From JADKIH01 sp043747595 (GTDB lineage: Bacteria; Bacteroidota; Bacteroidia; AKYH767-A; 2013-40CM-41-45), in assembly GCA_043747595.1 (NCBI GenBank), contig JAYTOX010000033.1, forward strand, positions 1-64,000: a stretch of 64,000 nt of DNA, given 5' to 3'. How positions within the stretch are numbered: the stretch's first letter is position 1; each line of letters begins with the position of its first letter. Made by a program: the position numbers and the translations under genes. The notes under the pieces were generated by a model that was given only the letters and a program-made list of their open reading frames with translations, did not search any database and had not been told where the DNA came from. This document shows, piece after piece, positions 42,693 through 51,606 of this stretch.

Positions 42693-44462
42693 ATGAAACA
42701 GTTTTTCAAATTCATGTTTGCATCAATGGCCGGATTTTTTGTAGCCGGATTTTTATTGATCATCTTTTTAATCTTCATCCTTGCCAGCATGGTAAATGGG
42801 TTGAAAGACGATAAACAAACTACAATTAAAAATCATTCCGTTCTTGAAATAAATTTAGACGGCCCGATTAAAGAACGTTCTGAAAAAAATCCGATCGATG
42901 GAATTGGTATTAGCGGAATAAGTTTAAACCGCAGCATAGGTCTTGACGATATTCTTAGAAGTTTGTCAGAGGCAAAAACAGATTCAAAAGTAGACGGAAT
43001 CTTTCTGAATTTATCAGGAATACAAGCCGGACTTGCAACAGTAGAAGAAATTCACAATGCCTTGGTTGATTTCAAAACATCGAAGAAATTTATTTATGCT
43101 TACAGTGAAGGTTATACACAAGGAGCATATTATCTGGCGAGCGTTGCCGATAAAATATATTTATATCCCGAAGGAGATATCGATTTTAAAGGATTTCATG
43201 CCGAGTTAATGTTTTTTAAAGGGACGCTCGATAAATTAGAAATTGAGCCGGAGATTATCCGTCACGGAAAATATAAAAGTGCTATAGAGCCATTTATTTT
43301 AGACAAGATGAGTCCGGAGAATAAACTTCAGCTTACTACATTTATTGGTAGTATGTGGAATAAATTTATTTCAGACATCGCAGAATCGAGAAAGATAGAT
43401 GTGAAACAAGTTCAGAATATAGCAGACAATTTAGGAGCAAGAACAGCACAAGATGCACTCGATGCAAAATTGGTAGATCAGCTTTCATATTACGACGAAG
43501 TGATAAATGAATTGAAAGTAAAAACCGGAGTAAACAGCAATGAAAAAGTAAAATTTGTTGATCTAAAAAAATACGTTCACAGTTATCCTGCAATAAGAGA
43601 ATTTCAAGCACAGAAAATAGCAGTGATTTTTGCTAACGGAGATATCGTTAGTGGAAAAGGTGACGAAGACAATCTTTCATCCGAAAAAATTGCAGAAGCA
43701 ATTCGCAAAGCGCGTACAGATTCTACAATTAAAGCAATTGTTTTACGAGTAAATTCACCTGGCGGAAGTGCTCTAGCATCGGATGTAATTTGGAGAGAAA
43801 CTATACTGGCAAAAAAAGCAAAACCATTAGTAGTATCGATGGGAGACTATGCCGCATCAGGTGGTTATTATATTTCTTGCTCGGCCGATAAAATTGTTGC
43901 TCAACCTACAACGATTACAGGATCGATCGGAGTTTTTGGATTGATGTTTAATGCGAAAAAATTATTCAACAATAAACTGGGAATTACATTCGATTCAGTT
44001 CAGACAGGTAATCATTCAAATATCGGAAGCATGTTTTACCCTATGACAACAGAAGAAAGAACAATAATGCAAGATGGCGTAGAGAAAGTGTACGATACAT
44101 TTATTTCGCATGTAGCAGAAGGCAGAAAAATGACCAAAGCCTCAGTCGACAGTATCGGTCAAGGTCGAGTTTGGAGTGGTACAGATGCAAAGCGCTTAGG
44201 ATTGGTAGATGAGATTGGCGGGTTAACAACAGCGATTGATATAGCTGCGAAACTAGCGAAGCTTGATAAATACCGAACGGTTTCTATGCCGGAGCAGAAA
44301 GATTTTATTAAGCAGATATTTGAAGATATTGATGCGGAAGCCAAAGTAAAATTCTCTAAAGAAAATTTTGGTCCGGCTGCCGGCTATTACAAAAACATTC
44401 AGTCGTTGCTCAGCACAAAAGGAGTGCAAGCGCGAATGCCGTTTTCAATTAACATACAGTAA
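42693..44462 (+). CDS. sppA: Signal peptide peptidase SppA, 67K type
   Basis: Membrane-bound Ser/Lys protease that degrades cleaved signal peptides, 589 residues. One N-terminal membrane helix (MAGFFVAGFLLIIFLIFILAS), then two tandem S49 domains. The catalytic Lys lies in IIRHGKYKSAIEPF (first domain) and the catalytic Ser in MGDYAASGGYYISC (second domain), as in E. coli SppA. Followed by the PolX-like gene after only 4 bp, so translation is probably coupled, an unexpected partner for a membrane protease. A near-match -7 box (TAACTTTA, 42660) lies upstream. Confidence 0.94.
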   Translation: MKQFFKFMFASMAGFFVAGFLLIIFLIFILASMVNGLKDDKQTTIKNHSVLEINLDGPIKERSEKNPIDGIGISGISLNRSIGLDDILRSLSEAKTDSKVDGIFLNLSGIQAGLATVEEIHNALVDFKTSKKFIYAYSEGYTQGAYYLASVADKIYLYPEGDIDFKGFHAELMFFKGTLDKLEIEPEIIRHGKYKSAIEPFILDKMSPENKLQLTTFIGSMWNKFISDIAESRKIDVKQVQNIADNLGARTAQDALDAKLVDQLSYYDEVINELKVKTGVNSNEKVKFVDLKKYVHSYPAIREFQAQKIAVIFANGDIVSGKGDEDNLSSEKIAEAIRKARTDSTIKAIVLRVNSPGGSALASDVIWRETILAKKAKPLVVSMGDYAASGGYYISCSADKIVAQPTTITGSIGVFGLMFNAKKLFNNKLGITFDSVQTGNHSNIGSMFYPMTTEERTIMQDGVEKVYDTFISHVAEGRKMTKASVDSIGQGRVWSGTDAKRLGLVDEIGGLTTAIDIAAKLAKLDKYRTVSMPEQKDFIKQIFEDIDAEAKVKFSKENFGPAAGYYKNIQSLLSTKGVQARMPFSINIQ

Positions 44463-44466
44463 TTGA

Positions 44467-46173
44467 ATGGAGATTACGAACCGACAAATAGCGAAGGCCT
44501 TTCGTTTGGTTTCGCAATTAATGGAGCTTCACGAAGAGAATCCGTTTAAAGTTCGATCGCTACAGAATGCTGCATTTAAAATAGAGAAGATTGGTGTGCC
44601 TTTATCAGAAATGGATGTTACAGAATTAGCATCAATAGAAGGTATAGGCAAAGGTTTACAAACGAAGATCACCGATTTTATAACGAGAGGAAGTTTTACA
44701 GATTTAGATGAATTAGCTGCTCGCACACCCATGGGAGTAGTTGAAATGTTATCGATAAAAGGAATAGGCCCGAAAAAAGTAGCACAACTTTGGAAAGAGC
44801 TGGAAATAGAATCGGTGGGTGAATTGCTTTATGCATGCAATGAAAATCGCTTAGTTTCACTAAAAGGTTTTGGTGAAAAAACACAAAAAGCGATACAAGC
44901 GTCTATTGAATTTCGGATCTCGAATAGTTCAAGTTGTTTGTTTCCTATAGCCGAACAATTTTCATTACAACTGAAAGAAAAGTTTGCAGAAGAGAAATTA
45001 TCAGGACGACTAGAACTAACAGGGCAAATACGGCGACGATGTGAAGTAATTACAAGTATTGATCTTCTCACTACTTGTGATGAAAAAGAAATGACTGCTT
45101 TCCTTTTAAAGCAGGAAGAATTAATTGAGCAAACAATAGAAAAACATTCGGTTGAAATTTGTGGACGAGCACTTGAGTATATCCAAACACTGTACGATGG
45201 AAAAATACAAGTACGAATATTTCTTACCTCGAATGAATCATTTACATCAGACTTATTTCTGACAACGTCATCAGACCACCATTTAGAAATTTTAAAGACT
45301 AACTATAATTTTAAAAGCAAGACGAAAACAGAATCAGAATCATCTATCTATTCAGAGTTAAACCTCCCCTACTTTATTCCTGAATTGCGCGAAGAAGGAA
45401 CTGAATTTACGCTGATAAAAAATAATGCCTTGCCGGAATTGGTAGAGTTAAACGATCTTCGAGGAATACTACACAATCACTCTACATATAGCGACGGCAA
45501 TCATTCGTTGAAGGAGATGGCAGAATATTGCAAAGAGTTGGGATTTGAATATTTGGGGATGTGCGACCATAGCAAGAGTGCTTTTTATGCAAACGGTTTA
45601 AAAGAAGAAGCGGTAATAAAACAGCAAGCAGAAATTGACAAGTTGAATAGTACATTATCGCCATTTAAAATTTTCAAAGGAATAGAAAGTGATATACTTT
45701 TCAATGGAGAATTAGATTATGACGAAAGCATATTGAAAAGTTTTGATTTTATTGTTGCCTCTGTTCATTCTAATTTGAAAATGGACAAAGCGAAAGCAAC
45801 GCAACGCCTTATTAAAGCAATAGAGAATCCATTTACTACAATACTGGGCCATCCAACAGGACGCTTGTTATTATCGCGGCCCGGGTATGAAATAGACCAT
45901 GCAAAAGTAATTGATGCCTGTGCAGAGAATGGAGTGAGTATAGAATTAAATGCTAATCCATACCGGCTCGATATAGATTGGCGATGGATTAGTTATGCCT
46001 TAGAAAGAAACGTAATGATTTCGATCAATCCCGATGCACATAGAAAAGAAGGGTATCATGACATGTATTATGGAGTTGGTGCAGCAAGAAAAGGCGGACT
46101 TACACGATCAATGACATTGAATGCACTATCGCTAGAAGCAATTGAAAAAAAGTTTGCAGAGAGGAAGAGATAG
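44467..46173 (+). CDS. PolX-like protein: HhH and degenerate polymerase X domain plus intact PHP nuclease
   Basis: 568 residues, the length of bacterial PolX (X-family polymerase with PHP exonuclease, used in DNA repair). The N-terminal 8-kDa and helix-hairpin-helix parts are clear (NPFKVRSLQNAAFKIE, SIEGIGKGLQTKI, SIKGIGPKKVAQLWKEL). In the palm, GQIRRRCEVITSIDLL aligns with GSLRRARETVKDLD of B. subtilis PolX, so the first Asp of the D-x-D pair is Ser; the third Asp (VDFR) is Gln in KIQVRIF. The PHP domain keeps LHNHSTYSDG, CDHS, GIESDI, SVHS, GHPTGR and NPDAHR. It is thus probably a nuclease without polymerase activity. In operon with sppA. Confidence 0.88.
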   Translation: MEITNRQIAKAFRLVSQLMELHEENPFKVRSLQNAAFKIEKIGVPLSEMDVTELASIEGIGKGLQTKITDFITRGSFTDLDELAARTPMGVVEMLSIKGIGPKKVAQLWKELEIESVGELLYACNENRLVSLKGFGEKTQKAIQASIEFRISNSSSCLFPIAEQFSLQLKEKFAEEKLSGRLELTGQIRRRCEVITSIDLLTTCDEKEMTAFLLKQEELIEQTIEKHSVEICGRALEYIQTLYDGKIQVRIFLTSNESFTSDLFLTTSSDHHLEILKTNYNFKSKTKTESESSIYSELNLPYFIPELREEGTEFTLIKNNALPELVELNDLRGILHNHSTYSDGNHSLKEMAEYCKELGFEYLGMCDHSKSAFYANGLKEEAVIKQQAEIDKLNSTLSPFKIFKGIESDILFNGELDYDESILKSFDFIVASVHSNLKMDKAKATQRLIKAIENPFTTILGHPTGRLLLSRPGYEIDHAKVIDACAENGVSIELNANPYRLDIDWRWISYALERNVMISINPDAHRKEGYHDMYYGVGAARKGGLTRSMTLNALSLEAIEKKFAERKR

Positions 46174-46176
46174 GAT

Positions 46177-46274
46177 TTTAATGAATAATGATTGATGAAT
46201 AATGAATAATGGATAATGATTGATGAATAATGAATAATGGATAATGATTAATGGATAATGATTAATGATTAATG
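46177..46274. repeat. Heptanucleotide array (ATTAATG / AATAATG / GATAATG / ATTGATG)
   Basis: Fourteen consecutive 7-bp units beginning 3 bp after the polX stop, with a higher-order pattern of four units repeated twice. Same basic unit (ATTAATG) as at 56451-56499. Confidence 0.9.
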
Positions 46275-46426
46275 CTTTCTGAGCGATTTTTTTAGCGAAT
46301 CACGATTTCGCACTTAATTACTTTCCCAAGATTTATTTTCAGGCAATAAAAAACCGTAAGCTAAGATATACTTGAAGCTCAACTTCGAATTTCCATTTAC
46401 GACATTCAAATCACAATTCAATGATA

Positions 46427-46493
46427 GGCGGAATATTGAGCGAAAATTTACGACACACCGCTGAATTAGCTTGCTGCTAAGCGGTATTCCGCC
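46427..46493 (-). repeat. 67-bp inverted-repeat element, copy 1 (inverted)
   Basis: Bounded by GGCGGAATA and TATTCCGCC, 67 bp from end to end, oriented opposite to the two copies further right; it contains matching inner sequence (CGCTCAATATTCCGCC and GGCGGAATACCGCTT on the minus strand). Confidence 0.75.
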
Positions 46494-46596
46494 GGAGTTG
46501 TGCGAACAAAAATTCATAGACACGACATCCCTTCAATTCTCATTACTAAAACAAATTACCAATACAAATAACCGACAACTATAATTTGCAAATGCG

Positions 46597-46795
46597 CAAA
46601 TTATAATTGTTAGTATTTTGAATTGGTAGAATTTAAAGAGTCCGTTGAGCAGGGTTGATATATACATGTTCAATAAATATATTAACCTTATCCATTTGCA
46701 ATTGTGTCCTCACTTCCCCGGCGGAATACCGCTTGAAGTTTGAGTAAATTGAAAGTGTGTGCATAATTTCCGCTCAATATTCCGCCTATCATTTT
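46597..46795 (+). repeat. Large direct repeat, copy 1 (about 199 bp)
   Basis: Starts CAAATTATAATTGTTAG and ends CGCCTATCATTTT. Nearly identical to 46805-47003, with roughly a dozen differences by eye. It contains the 67-bp element at its right half. A hairpin ATAATTTGC / GCAAATTAT straddles its left end (46580-46603). Confidence 0.85.
46720..46786 (+). repeat. 67-bp inverted-repeat element, copy 2
   Basis: GGCGGAATA at the left and TATTCCGCC at the right, 67 bp, inside the first large direct repeat. Confidence 0.75.
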
Positions 46796-46804
46796 GCGCA
46801 TTTG

Positions 46805-47003
46805 CAAATTATAATTGTTAGTATTTTGAATTGGTAGAATTTGAAGTGCCGTCGAACAGGGTTGATATATACATGTTCAATAAATATATTAACCTTATCC
46901 ATTTGCAAATTGTGTTCTCAATTCCCCGGCGGAATACCGCTTGAAGTCTGAGTAAATTGTAAGTGTGTACATAATTTCCGCTCAATATTCCGCCTATCAT
47001 TTT
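46805..47003 (+). repeat. Large direct repeat, copy 2 (about 199 bp)
   Basis: Second copy of the unit at 46597-46795, offset by 208 bp. No gene is encoded in either copy. Confidence 0.85.
46928..46994 (+). repeat. 67-bp inverted-repeat element, copy 3
   Basis: Same ends and same length as copies 1 and 2, inside the second large direct repeat. Confidence 0.75.
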
Positions 47004-47081
47004 ACGTATTTACTAAGTTTGCATTGTCACTAATTAGATTTTTTACAATTGAAGACTCCGTTGAACGGGATATACTTGAAG

Positions 47082-47172
47082 CTCGAGAGATTGCTCGATT
47101 CACGACTCTCGAATATCGACTCATAATTCTCAAATTACGACTCTCAAATTACGATTCTCAATTCTCGAACTA
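47082..47172. repeat. Degenerate heptanucleotide array (CGACTCT / CAAATTA / CGATTCT)
   Basis: Thirteen 7-bp units in phase. Read on the minus strand the units are GAGAATT, GAGAATC, GTAATTT, GAGAGTC and similar, the same vocabulary as the array at 55374-55506. It ends 15 bp before the tatA terminator. Confidence 0.85.
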
Positions 47173-47187
47173 ATATTTCACAAAAAA

Positions 47188-47217
47188 AAAGAGGAATACC
47201 ATTAAGCATTCCTCTTT
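47188..47217 (-). terminator. Terminator of tatA
   Basis: AAAGAGGAAT and ATTCCTCTTT, a perfect 10-bp stem with a 10-base loop, followed on the minus strand by a T-run. Confidence 0.85.
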
Positions 47218-47240
47218 GAGTGTGAGTTGAGTGTATAAGC

Positions 47241-47555
47241 TCAGTCTTCTTTTTTAGTTTGTTCGGTTGCATGATAATCGGCTTGAGCAACAGATTCATT
47301 TGTCGGCTTAGGACTTTCTTCAAGGTTTTTAACGGGAGCAGCAGGAGCTTTCGGAGCAGCTGGTGTATCGCTTGCAGCATTTCGAACTTCATTCTCAATT
47401 CCGTTCATTGCATCTTTGAATTCACGCATTCCTTTACCTAATCCTTTTGCTAATTCAGGAATTCTTTTAGAACCGAAAAATAACAATACCACCAACATAA
47501 TCACGAACACTTCTCCACCACCTAGATTTAAGAAGAGCAAATTTAAAAGAATCAT
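47241..47555 (-). CDS. tatA: Twin-arginine translocase subunit TatA
   Basis: Small membrane protein that forms the pore of the Tat pathway for folded proteins, 104 residues. One N-terminal helix (VFVIMLVVLLFF) is followed by the amphipathic hinge GSKRIPELAKGLGKGMREFKDAM, with the conserved Phe-Gly before the hinge and the Gly-Lys-Gly pattern. The C-terminal tail is Ala/Pro/Glu-rich and unstructured. TatA rather than TatB is favoured by the short length and FGSKRIPELAKGLGKG. No tatC is next to it. Upstream on the same strand is secDF, but a terminator separates them. Confidence 0.9.
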   Translation of the reverse strand: MILLNLLFLNLGGGEVFVIMLVVLLFFGSKRIPELAKGLGKGMREFKDAMNGIENEVRNAASDTPAAPKAPAAPVKNLEESPKPTNESVAQADYHATEQTKKED

Positions 47556-47727
47556 TTCTATCTATTTTTTGTAAATGTAAGCACTTTTAAGTGAAACAAA
47601 TATGAATTATGAGAGGGGAAATTGATTAACAAATCAAAGATTGTTTTTGGCCCAAAACGGAAGATTAAATCGGTTTTCAATCACTTCACAGAAAATTTTC
47701 TGACCTGAAAAAATTAGTTCACAAAAA

Positions 47728-47757
47728 AAGAGAGATTCCATTGCTGAAATCTCTCTT
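47728..47757 (-). terminator. Terminator of secDF
   Basis: AAGAGAGATT and AATCTCTCTT form a perfect 10-bp stem around a 10-base loop, followed by a T-run on the minus strand. Confidence 0.85.
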
Positions 47758-47778
47758 CTTAGAAATAGGTTTAATTAA

Positions 47779-50766
47779 TTACGCATCTAATTCTTTCCCT
47801 GCAAAATCGACTACTATCGGAGTAGCAATACAGATAGAAGAATATGTACCGATAACGATACCAATTAAGAGTGCGAATGTAAATCCACGAATTACTTCAC
47901 CACCAAAAATGAAGATGGCAAGTAGTACAAAGAAGATCGTTAATGAAGTATTGATAGTACGACTAAGCGTAGAATTCAAGGCATCATTAATTACTTTCTT
48001 TTGATCTTTTGCATGGTGATGTATGCCTACGAATTCACGAATACGGTCAAACACTACGACTGTATCGGTCATTGAATATCCCATTACCGTTAAGATCGCA
48101 GCTATAAATGCCTGATCAATTTCTAAAGAGAAAGGGAGTATACCATTGAAGATTGTATAGAACGAAAGTACAATAAGTACATCGTGAACAAGAGCCACAA
48201 CCGCACCAAGGCCATACTGCCAGCGACGGAAACGAATAAAGATATATAAGAACATCAATGCACAAGAAACTAAGATAGCCCACACTGCAGACGATTTGAT
48301 ATCATCGGCAATGGTTGGCCCTACTTTCTGAGAACTTAACACTGTATATCCTCCATTGCCTTGAATGGTATTTAATCCTTCGTTCAACTTAGTTACAACA
48401 TTTTGTTCAGCTTCTGGAGTAGCATCTTCGATCAAATAACTAGTAGTGATCTTCACCTGATTGTTGCTACCAAATGTTTTTACTTCCGGTGATTTCGTGA
48501 AAGGTCCTTTTAATGCATCCATCACCTGAACCGTTTCAACCGGTTTTTGGAAACGTACAACATAGGTACGTCCACCTTCAAAGTCAACACCAAAGTTTAA
48601 GCCTTTGAACATAAAAGCTACAATACCTAAAGTGATAATTGTTCCGGAAATGAAATAATATATTTTACGCTTTTCTACGAAATTGATATGAATATTTTTG
48701 AAAGCACCTTTTGTATATTTATTCGAGAAACGAATCTCTTTATTTTTTGCAAGCATTCTGTCGAATACTAAACGTGTAATAAAGATTGCACTGAATAAAG
48801 ATGAAAGGATACCAATGATCAACGTTGTTGCGAATCCTTGAATTGGACCTGTACCGAAAATGTAAAGGATAATACCGAGGATTAATGTTGTTACGTTTGA
48901 GTCAATGATAGATGAGTATGCGTGTTTGAAACCATCGGCTACTGCCAAACGAATTCCTTTTCCTAGTGCAAGCTCTTCACGTACACGTTCGAAAATAAGG
49001 ATGTTCGCATCAACCGACATACCAATGGTAAGAACGATACCGGCAATACCCGGAAGAGTAAGTACAGCACCTAACGATGCAAGTATACCCATGATGAAAA
49101 AGACGTTTGCAAAGAGAGCGATATCGGCAACGATACCTGCATTACCATAGTATGATACCATGAAAATAAGTACAAGGATCAAGGCAATAACAAACGACAA
49201 AAGTCCGGAGCTAATTGCTTCTTTACCTAATGTTGGTCCAACAACTGTATCTTCAACAATACGTGCCGGAGCCGGAAGCTTTCCTACTTTCAAGATATTA
49301 GCTAAGTCATCCGCCTCTTCTAATGAAAACTGTCCGGTGATACTTGAATTTCCACCACTGATCTCATTGATTACATTCGGGAAAGAATAGACATAATCAT
49401 CCAACACAATCGCAATCGATTTGTTGACATTATCGTGAGTCAAACGCTTCCATGTGTGTCCACCTTCGGCATTCATCGACATGCTGATTTCCCAGTTGTC
49501 TGTAAATTGTCCTTTTTGTTTACGCGCATCTACAATTGCAGAACCATCGAGTGGTGCTTGGTGATCGCGCACCGGCATGCGAATAGCAACTAACTGATAT
49601 ACTTTTCCTTCTTTGTCGATTGCTTTCACTGTCCACATAGCTTTAAATTCGCGAGGGAATTTATTAGCTACAACATCCATGTGAAAAATCTGATTTACAC
49701 GAGCAGTATCTTTTGCAAGAGCGGAACCGATAACCGGACCTTTACGAAGTTCGCTTTGATTTTTTTCATTCTGCTGAATGGCAGGAGCAAGAATAGCGAA
49801 GAGCGGATTTTCTTTAGCAAAGTCTTCGAACGATTTATCTTTTTTGGCAGCGCCAGTATCAGAAGAAGCGCTATCCGTTTTTCCTAACTGACTCATCAAC
49901 GATTTAGAAGAGTCTGTTGTGGCAGCAGCAGTAGCAGCTTTAGCAGAGTCTACCACAGCAACCGTTGAATCCGTTTTAACAGCAGTTGTAGAATCGGCTT
50001 TTGTTGTAAGCTTTAAAATTTTGTTTACGTCTTCTAAGATCGGGTAAATGTCTTTGTTGTCATACGTCTCCCAGAACTCAAGCTTAGCTGTTCCTTGAAG
50101 AAGTTTACGAACACGCTCCGGTTCTTTGATACCCGGAAGTTCAACAAGGATACGATTGTTTCCTAGTTTCTGAACATTCGGCTGAGTAACACCAAATTTA
50201 TCGATACGAGTTTTTAAGATTTGGTACGTACGATCGAATGCCGCATCCGATTCTTTTTGAATCACAGCTTCAACTTGATCGTTAGTTGAATTAAAGTTGA
50301 TACGATCCGACAATTCTTTCGTACCAAAGATGGCAGCAAGTTTTGCGTTCTTATCGAGCTTTGTAAATTCTTTCACGAATAGCTTAACAAAATTCTCAGA
50401 GCTACTAGCCTGCGCAGCTTGTGCGTTGACCAATGCTTTGTTAAATGTAGCATCGTTACTGTAATTCGACATAGCACGAATAAGGTCGACTAACGAAACC
50501 TCCATGGTTACGTTCATACCACCTTTAAGATCGAGTCCTAAGTTGATTTCGTTTTCTTTACACTTTTTGTAAGTAAATCCGAAAAGTGGATAAACCGGTT
50601 GCGTGTTGATAGAGTCGAGATAACTCTTTTCTTTAGCCGGATCACCTGCAGCGAATTGCTTCGCATTTTTTTCGACATTTTTAGTCACAAGTGTAAAGCT
50701 TAACTGATAGAGGCAAACGAGTGCCAGCAGGATCGCGAATAGCTTTACTGCACCTTTACTTTGCAT
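47779..50766 (-). CDS. secDF: Protein translocase subunit SecDF (fused SecD-SecF)
   Basis: Inner-membrane accessory motor of Sec-dependent export that uses the proton gradient to pull preproteins to the periplasm, 995 residues. The SecD half carries GLDLKGGMNVTMEV, the periplasmic P1 region and helices with VGPTLGKEAISSGLLSFVIALILVLIFM, GIAGIVLTIGMSVDANILIFERVREEL; the SecF half has LNFGVDFEGGRTYVVRF, VGPTIADDIKSSAVWAIL and AILTVMGYSMTDTVVVFDRIRE. The proton-path Asp/Arg residues lie in both VDANILIFERVRE and TDTVVVFDRIRE. An Ala/Ser/Thr/Asp-rich insert (about 250-325) interrupts P1. Monocistronic with its own promoter and terminator. Confidence 0.95.
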   Translation of the reverse strand: MQSKGAVKLFAILLALVCLYQLSFTLVTKNVEKNAKQFAAGDPAKEKSYLDSINTQPVYPLFGFTYKKCKENEINLGLDLKGGMNVTMEVSLVDLIRAMSNYSNDATFNKALVNAQAAQASSSENFVKLFVKEFTKLDKNAKLAAIFGTKELSDRINFNSTNDQVEAVIQKESDAAFDRTYQILKTRIDKFGVTQPNVQKLGNNRILVELPGIKEPERVRKLLQGTAKLEFWETYDNKDIYPILEDVNKILKLTTKADSTTAVKTDSTVAVVDSAKAATAAATTDSSKSLMSQLGKTDSASSDTGAAKKDKSFEDFAKENPLFAILAPAIQQNEKNQSELRKGPVIGSALAKDTARVNQIFHMDVVANKFPREFKAMWTVKAIDKEGKVYQLVAIRMPVRDHQAPLDGSAIVDARKQKGQFTDNWEISMSMNAEGGHTWKRLTHDNVNKSIAIVLDDYVYSFPNVINEISGGNSSITGQFSLEEADDLANILKVGKLPAPARIVEDTVVGPTLGKEAISSGLLSFVIALILVLIFMVSYYGNAGIVADIALFANVFFIMGILASLGAVLTLPGIAGIVLTIGMSVDANILIFERVREELALGKGIRLAVADGFKHAYSSIIDSNVTTLILGIILYIFGTGPIQGFATTLIIGILSSLFSAIFITRLVFDRMLAKNKEIRFSNKYTKGAFKNIHINFVEKRKIYYFISGTIITLGIVAFMFKGLNFGVDFEGGRTYVVRFQKPVETVQVMDALKGPFTKSPEVKTFGSNNQVKITTSYLIEDATPEAEQNVVTKLNEGLNTIQGNGGYTVLSSQKVGPTIADDIKSSAVWAILVSCALMFLYIFIRFRRWQYGLGAVVALVHDVLIVLSFYTIFNGILPFSLEIDQAFIAAILTVMGYSMTDTVVVFDRIREFVGIHHHAKDQKKVINDALNSTLSRTINTSLTIFFVLLAIFIFGGEVIRGFTFALLIGIVIGTYSSICIATPIVVDFAGKELDA

Positions 50767-50822
50767 GGATGATGAGTAATTTTAGAATGAACTTATTGAA
50801 AATTAATTTTTTTTAGAGCGTG

Positions 50823-50852
50823 CAAAGATAGAATTTAGAGCCTAATTTCCAA
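50823..50852 (-). promoter_or_regulatory. Promoter of secDF
   Basis: On the minus strand TTG (50852-50850), 19 bases and TATCTTTG (50830-50823), a full match to the phylum consensus. Transcription should start near 50817, about 50 bases before the ATG. Confidence 0.7.
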
Positions 50853-51606
50853 TTTTAGCGCATTTTATTGCATCTATATATAAAGAATAGCAAAAGACTC
50901 GCAACTGCTTGATAATCATAGCTCGTTAGCGATTTCACGGCTTGCATTTTTCAACAAGCAGGGTAAAAACTATTTAAATAGACAAAAATTAAAACGAAAA
51001 AACGTTCAAGACGAAAAAAAGAAGAGTATAAAAGAGCATGATAGCTACTTTTTTTACAACATTTTTACGAAAATCGAGACTCATAAATTGGGTGAGATGG
51101 ATCATAATGGGAGGATAATTGAAAGTGAATTATTAGTTGAAATTTAGGATGAATAACCGAATGCTGGATATTAATTGAGAAGTGAATTGAAAAGAGCTGC
51201 CCCCGACTCAGTTTTTCGAAGTACATAGAATAACAGAAAGCCACTAAAGACTAACTGAAAGATTAAAAAAGACACGTTGAATAGACGTGCACCGCGATGT
51301 AAATTATTGTGACCCGAAGTAGAATATTCCATAGGTAAATGATTTAGTTTGTCAAGTTAATCTAAAAGGAATTTCGATGTAAAGAAAGTGGCGATAAATC
51401 TTACAGAATGAAGAATGAAATAGATGATTACGAAACAGCAATAATAGTTTCCGATTTAATTGTTCTTAGAGTTCTAAAACAAAGCAAATTCATTAACTTC
51501 AAAATTAAATCGACATTTTATAAATCATTTTTTGAATTACATCTAAACTTTTGCAAGCAATATTTATTCAAAATTCTTACCTTGTGAGCCTTAAATAATA
51601 TTAAAA
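50853..51606. other. Long spacer between secDF and aconitase
   Basis: About 750 bp with no gene I can support. It is AT-rich and lacks the repeats seen in other spacers. The aconitase promoter should be near the right end; TACCTTGT at 51578-51585 is an imperfect -7 candidate. Confidence 0.4.

Noticed and set aside
46177..46274. CRISPR-like array after polX
   Set aside because: Units are 7 bp with no spacers and no cas genes in the window.
50853..51606. Small RNA or gene between secDF and aconitase
   Set aside because: No terminator-like hairpin, conserved frame or clean promoter could be found in the spacer.
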